Below, piece after piece: positions 61,310 through 64,000 of a stretch of 64,000 nucleotides of DNA (positions are counted from its first letter, which is position 1; each line of letters begins with the position of its first letter). The notes under the pieces are model-generated. The model had not been told where the DNA came from. It saw only the letters and a list, made by a program, of their open reading frames with translations, and did not search any database. The stretch is from Granulicella arctica (GTDB taxonomy: Bacteria; Acidobacteriota; Terriglobia; Terriglobales; Acidobacteriaceae). Location of the stretch: NCBI RefSeq assembly GCF_013410065.1, contig NZ_JACCCW010000001.1, forward strand, positions 1,047,093 through 1,111,092, in the 5' to 3' direction. A program made the position numbers and the translations under genes.

Positions 61310-61816
61310 ATGCGACTTCAGCTCCTGCACGCCGCCACCACCCTCGTCCTCTTACTCGCACCCACAGCCCTCCTGCACGCGGCCGGTCCCGCCTCCGACG
61401 CCGACAAGGCATTCGTCGGCAAGGTCTCCCAGGGTGGCATGTACGAGGTCGAAGCCAGCCGCGTAGCCGCAACTCGTGCCACCGCCCCTAACGTCAAAGA
61501 CCAGGCCCTCGCCGAGGTCCACGACCACTCCCTCGTCAACGCCACCCTCAAGAAGATCGCCACCGCCACCGGCGTTCCCGTAAGCGCAACCCTGAACCCC
61601 GAGTTCCAGCAGCGCCTCGCCAAACTCAAGTCCGCCTCACCCGCAGACTTCGACCAGGCCTACATCACCGACATGCAGCAGATCCACGACAAGGACGAGA
61701 AGCTCTTCGCCCAGGAGGCCACCGAAGGCTCCGACAGCTACAAAACCTTCGCCCACCAAACCGACCTCATCGTAAAACGCCACATCGGAGCCCTCAACGC
61801 CCCCGACACCATGTAG
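61310..61816 (+). CDS. DUF4142 periplasmic protein
   Basis: A 168-residue protein with a signal peptide (1-24, cut near LLHAA-G). The DUF4142 helical-bundle pattern is 'DKAFVGKVSQGGMYEVEASR' with 'DQALAEVHDHSLVNATLKKI' and 'YITDMQQIHDKDEKLFAQEA'. The family is ferritin-like in fold prediction and of unknown function, often linked to envelope stress. The start lies behind AAGGAG at about 61290. A B repeat begins 14 bp after its stop. Confidence 0.88.
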   Translation: MRLQLLHAATTLVLLLAPTALLHAAGPASDADKAFVGKVSQGGMYEVEASRVAATRATAPNVKDQALAEVHDHSLVNATLKKIATATGVPVSATLNPEFQQRLAKLKSASPADFDQAYITDMQQIHDKDEKLFAQEATEGSDSYKTFAHQTDLIVKRHIGALNAPDTM

Positions 61817-61829
61817 CCAATAAAAAGCC

Positions 61830-62029
61830 CGGGTGCCCCATCTTCGCGACAGCACTATCGTCGCTAAGGTGGGTATCGTGCAAACCGGGGTCCCCGGCGA
61901 GCGCATTTGCTCGTTGGGGTGGAAAGCACGACCGCCTTCCTCGACCCCACCACCAAACTGTCATCCTGAGCGAAGCGCAAAGCGCGCAGCCGAAGGACCT
62001 GCGGTTGCATTTGCCGTTGCATTTGTCCT
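61830..62029 (+). repeat. B-A composite; B copy interrupted by a 38-bp element
   Basis: The B copy (61830-61940) is split inside its second hairpin (cgtgcaaa | gcacg) by 61885-61922, which is flanked by AAA on both sides. The A copy follows at 61959-62029 with centre GCGC-aaa-GCGC. Confidence 0.9.
61885..61922 (+). mobile_element. Candidate miniature inserted element (family D) within a B repeat
   Basis: 38 bp containing CCCCGGCGAGC and GCTCGTTGGGG, which pair with two G-T wobbles around GCATTT. The flanking AAA could be a 3-bp target duplication. Only one copy is in the window. Confidence 0.5.
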
Positions 62030-62043
62030 AGCTCATCCAAAAA

Positions 62044-63459
62044 CTACCGAACCCCCCTCTCCCCCACCCGCCGATCCACCTCACCCTCCACCCTCCCAAA
62101 ATCCTCCTTCAACACCTTCCCCTGATCCACCATCAACTCACCCCCCACATACACCCGCTCCACCTGAGCCTCACTCGTCACAAACACCAGCGAAGCATAC
62201 GGATCGAACACCACCCCATACGCCTTCGGGTCCAGCACCACAAAGTCCCCCATCTTCCCCCGCTCCAGCGACCCCACACGATCCGCCACACCCAGCACAT
62301 CCGCGCTCCCCATCGTATGCAGCCGCAGCACGTCATACGGACTCATCACCGCCGCACTCTCATACTTGTCCCGAATCGCATACAGCCCCGTCCGCATGTT
62401 CTCGAACGGATCAGCCAGATCCGCGCTCGCCTCACCATCCACGCCCATCCCCACCCTTACCCCAGCCTTCAGATACGCCGGTATATCCGCCGTCCCCGAA
62501 GCCAGCCGCCCATTCGACAGCGGATTCCAGCTCATCGCCGCGCCCGCCTCCGCCGTCTCCTTCAAAATCTCCGGCGTCGTATGGATAAAGTGCCCGAAGA
62601 TCATCCGATTCGTCACCAGCCCATGCTTCATAAACCACGGCCACATCACATCCCGATCCGCCACCTGCGTCTCCGGCTGCTCCAGATAGTGGCTCTGGTT
62701 CCCCAGGTTGAAGCGCTTCATCAGAGCCGCCTCCAGCACCGCCTGCTGCTCCGTCCCATCGAACGCCGTCCCGCCGTTGATCATCACCGACAGCAACCGC
62801 TGCCCACCCACCGGAACATCCTTCGTCTGCGCCGCCGCATAGTCCAGAAACGCCTTCAGCCGCTCCCCCGCAATCGCCTCCGTATACGCCGGACCCGCCT
62901 TCCCCGGCTCCCACCCATGCACAAACCGCACCCCCGAATCCATCTCCCCGCGAAACTCCGCCTCGCTGAAGCTCTCCCGATCGAGCGGCGTATGCCCCCC
63001 ATAGTTGAAGCTATAAGTCGACGTAATCCCATGCCGCAGATGATCCAGCCCACCCTCCAGCGTGAACCAGTACAGGTCCTCCGGAGTCGCCTTCGTCACC
63101 GCCTTCCCATACAGCGCATCGATCCACCCCAGCAGCGTCTTATCCGCCGCCAAACCCCGATACGCACTCTGCCAAAGATGGCTATGCGCCGAGATAAACC
63201 CCGGAATCACCCACGCCCCACCCGCATCCCAAACCACATCCGCCCGCACCACCGCCGGAGGATCACCCTTCTCCACCGCCGCAATCCGCCCACCCCGCTC
63301 CACCACCACATACCCCAGAAACGGCTCCCTCTGCCCCGAAGCCATCGTGAACAAAGTCGCATTCCGCACCAGCAGCGCCTGCCCCCGCGCCACCCCACCC
63401 ACCCCAATCAGACAAAGCACCACCACCAGCAGCAAACGAGAGCGAAGAAAAGTCACCAT
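62044..63459 (-). CDS. Exported amidohydrolase (cytosine/guanine-deaminase-like)
   Basis: A 471-residue protein. The signal peptide (1-26) ends in ARGQA. It has the metal-dependent hydrolase TIM barrel: 'VIPGFISAHSHLWQSAYRGL' (HxH), 'SWNPLSNGRLASGTADIPAY' (N-P-x-S-N), 'AGVRVGMGVDGEASADLADP' (the metal Asp) and 'GSLERGKMGDFVVLDPKAYG'. These place it with chlorohydrolase/MTA-SAH deaminase and guanine deaminase relatives. Substrate unknown; periplasmic location is unusual for nucleoside deaminases. It is monocistronic, ending 14 bp from an A repeat. Confidence 0.88.
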   Translation of the reverse strand: MVTFLRSRLLLVVVLCLIGVGGVARGQALLVRNATLFTMASGQREPFLGYVVVERGGRIAAVEKGDPPAVVRADVVWDAGGAWVIPGFISAHSHLWQSAYRGLAADKTLLGWIDALYGKAVTKATPEDLYWFTLEGGLDHLRHGITSTYSFNYGGHTPLDRESFSEAEFRGEMDSGVRFVHGWEPGKAGPAYTEAIAGERLKAFLDYAAAQTKDVPVGGQRLLSVMINGGTAFDGTEQQAVLEAALMKRFNLGNQSHYLEQPETQVADRDVMWPWFMKHGLVTNRMIFGHFIHTTPEILKETAEAGAAMSWNPLSNGRLASGTADIPAYLKAGVRVGMGVDGEASADLADPFENMRTGLYAIRDKYESAAVMSPYDVLRLHTMGSADVLGVADRVGSLERGKMGDFVVLDPKAYGVVFDPYASLVFVTSEAQVERVYVGGELMVDQGKVLKEDFGRVEGEVDRRVGERGVR

Positions 63460-63530
63460 CCTCCGTTCTTACCCCATCCCCATCCCCACCACAAGCAAAA
63501 TCCAACCCCACCCATCCACTCCCCAAAATC

Positions 63531-64000
63531 TGTCATCCTGAGCGAAGCCGAAGGACCTGTGGTTGCTTTTGCCCTTGCCGTTGCATTTGCCGTTGCTCTT
63601 GTAGTTGCTGTTGTTTGTTTCACCCCACCCCAAACCAACCCACCAAACTGTCATCCTGAGCGAAGCGCAAAGCGCGCAGCCGAAGGACCTGCGGTTGTTT
63701 TTGCAGTTGCTGTTGCTGTTGCACTTGCCGTTGCTTGTTCTTCCTCAACCACCCACAAAAAAAACTGTCATCCTGAGCGAAGCGCAAAGCGCGTAGCCGA
63801 AGGACCTGCGGTTGTTTTTGCTGTTGCTGTTGCACTCGCCGTTGCTTGTTCTTCCTCAACCACCCACAAAAAAACTGTCATCCTGAGCGAAGGCGAAGCC
63901 GCAGCCGAAGGACCTGCGGTTGTTTTTGCTGTTGCTGTTGCACTCGCCGTTGCTTGTTCTTCCTCAACCACCCACAAAAAAACTGTCATCCTGAGCGCGG
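63531..64000 (+). repeat. Near-tandem array of family A repeats, cut by window edge
   Basis: Copies begin at 63531, 63649, 63766, 63876 and 63984 (the last truncated by the edge). The last complete units repeat with spacing of about 108-117 bp and share 'cctcaaccacccacaaaaaa' between them, so the unit here is A plus a linker. Centres differ: none, GCGC-aaa-GCGC, GCGC-aaa-GCGC, GGC-gaa-GCC. No gene is present in this 541-bp stretch. Confidence 0.9.

Noticed and set aside
63531..64000. Possible CRISPR-like repeat-spacer array
   Set aside because: The units are complete family A elements found singly all over the window. Repeats are too long and unequal, the linkers are nearly identical rather than unique, and no cas gene is present.

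Overview
The window looks like a GC-rich chromosomal segment of an Acidobacteriota bacterium, probably of the Terriglobia group (Granulicella/Edaphobacter/Terriglobus type). This is inferred from codon use, BBP2-type and small beta-barrel outer membrane proteins, an M56/BlaI pair carrying a TonB C-terminal domain, a CadC-like regulator with a periplasmic FlgO/TolB-like part, and above all dense short palindromic intergenic repeats. No rRNA, tRNA, CRISPR array, integrase, transposase or recognisable oriC was seen.

Layout. 1-16.2 kb: a phage-derived structural and packaging cluster, cut by the left edge (head-tail connector, two small neck/tail proteins, tail-tube-like protein, a 1530-residue tail-fibre-like protein with a signal peptide and a C-terminal SGNH hydrolase, large terminase, then portal, a hub-like tail protein and an XhlA-like protein). 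Between terminase and portal sits about 4 kb of non-structural cargo: a flavodoxin-fold quinone reductase, a HipA-like kinase with a DUF3037 partner, and a DUF5367 membrane protein divergent from a TetR regulator with paired operators. 16.3-25.5 kb: small stress and regulation modules (BlaI/M56, DUF2461, SGNH hydrolase, HU, DUF899/VOC with a divergent MarR, beta-barrel, SDR with a divergent TetR). 25.5-30.4 kb: a minus-strand lipoyl operon (lpdA, a DinD-like gene, lipB, E2 of a 2-oxo acid dehydrogenase). 30.7-47.9 kb: housekeeping genes (hemB, mutS2, purEK, thrS) mixed with AhpD-like, GNAT, LysR, nucleoside hydrolase, porin and regulator genes. 48.0-56.3 kb: YceI and a divergent eight-gene membrane-lipid modification locus (two cyclopropane-synthase-like methyltransferases, a desaturase, an FAD oxidase, DUF1365, DUF1295, DUF2062, DUF1475). 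56.3-58.5 kb: an Lrp/AsnC regulator divergent from an unusual peptide deformylase/PLP-enzyme fusion. 58.6-64 kb: dnaN, an NAD(P)-binding protein, DUF4142, an amidohydrolase and a near-tandem repeat array.

The most striking feature is a system of interspersed repeats. Family A (about 30 copies plus fragments) has a central hairpin whose arms change while staying complementary, followed by a variable TTGCNN-rich tail. Family B (11 copies) is a double hairpin, and ten of the eleven copies stand 15-20 nt upstream of an A copy, so B-A is a composite module. Family C (2 copies plus a deletion derivative) carries two other hairpins. Every A and B copy I read has the same orientation, whatever the neighbouring gene strand. 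Two A copies lie in frame inside mutS2, in two different reading frames, and a B copy supplies the last codons and stop of a LysR gene. One B copy is itself interrupted by a 38-bp element flanked by AAA.

All functional calls come from reading sequence motifs. No database search was run.
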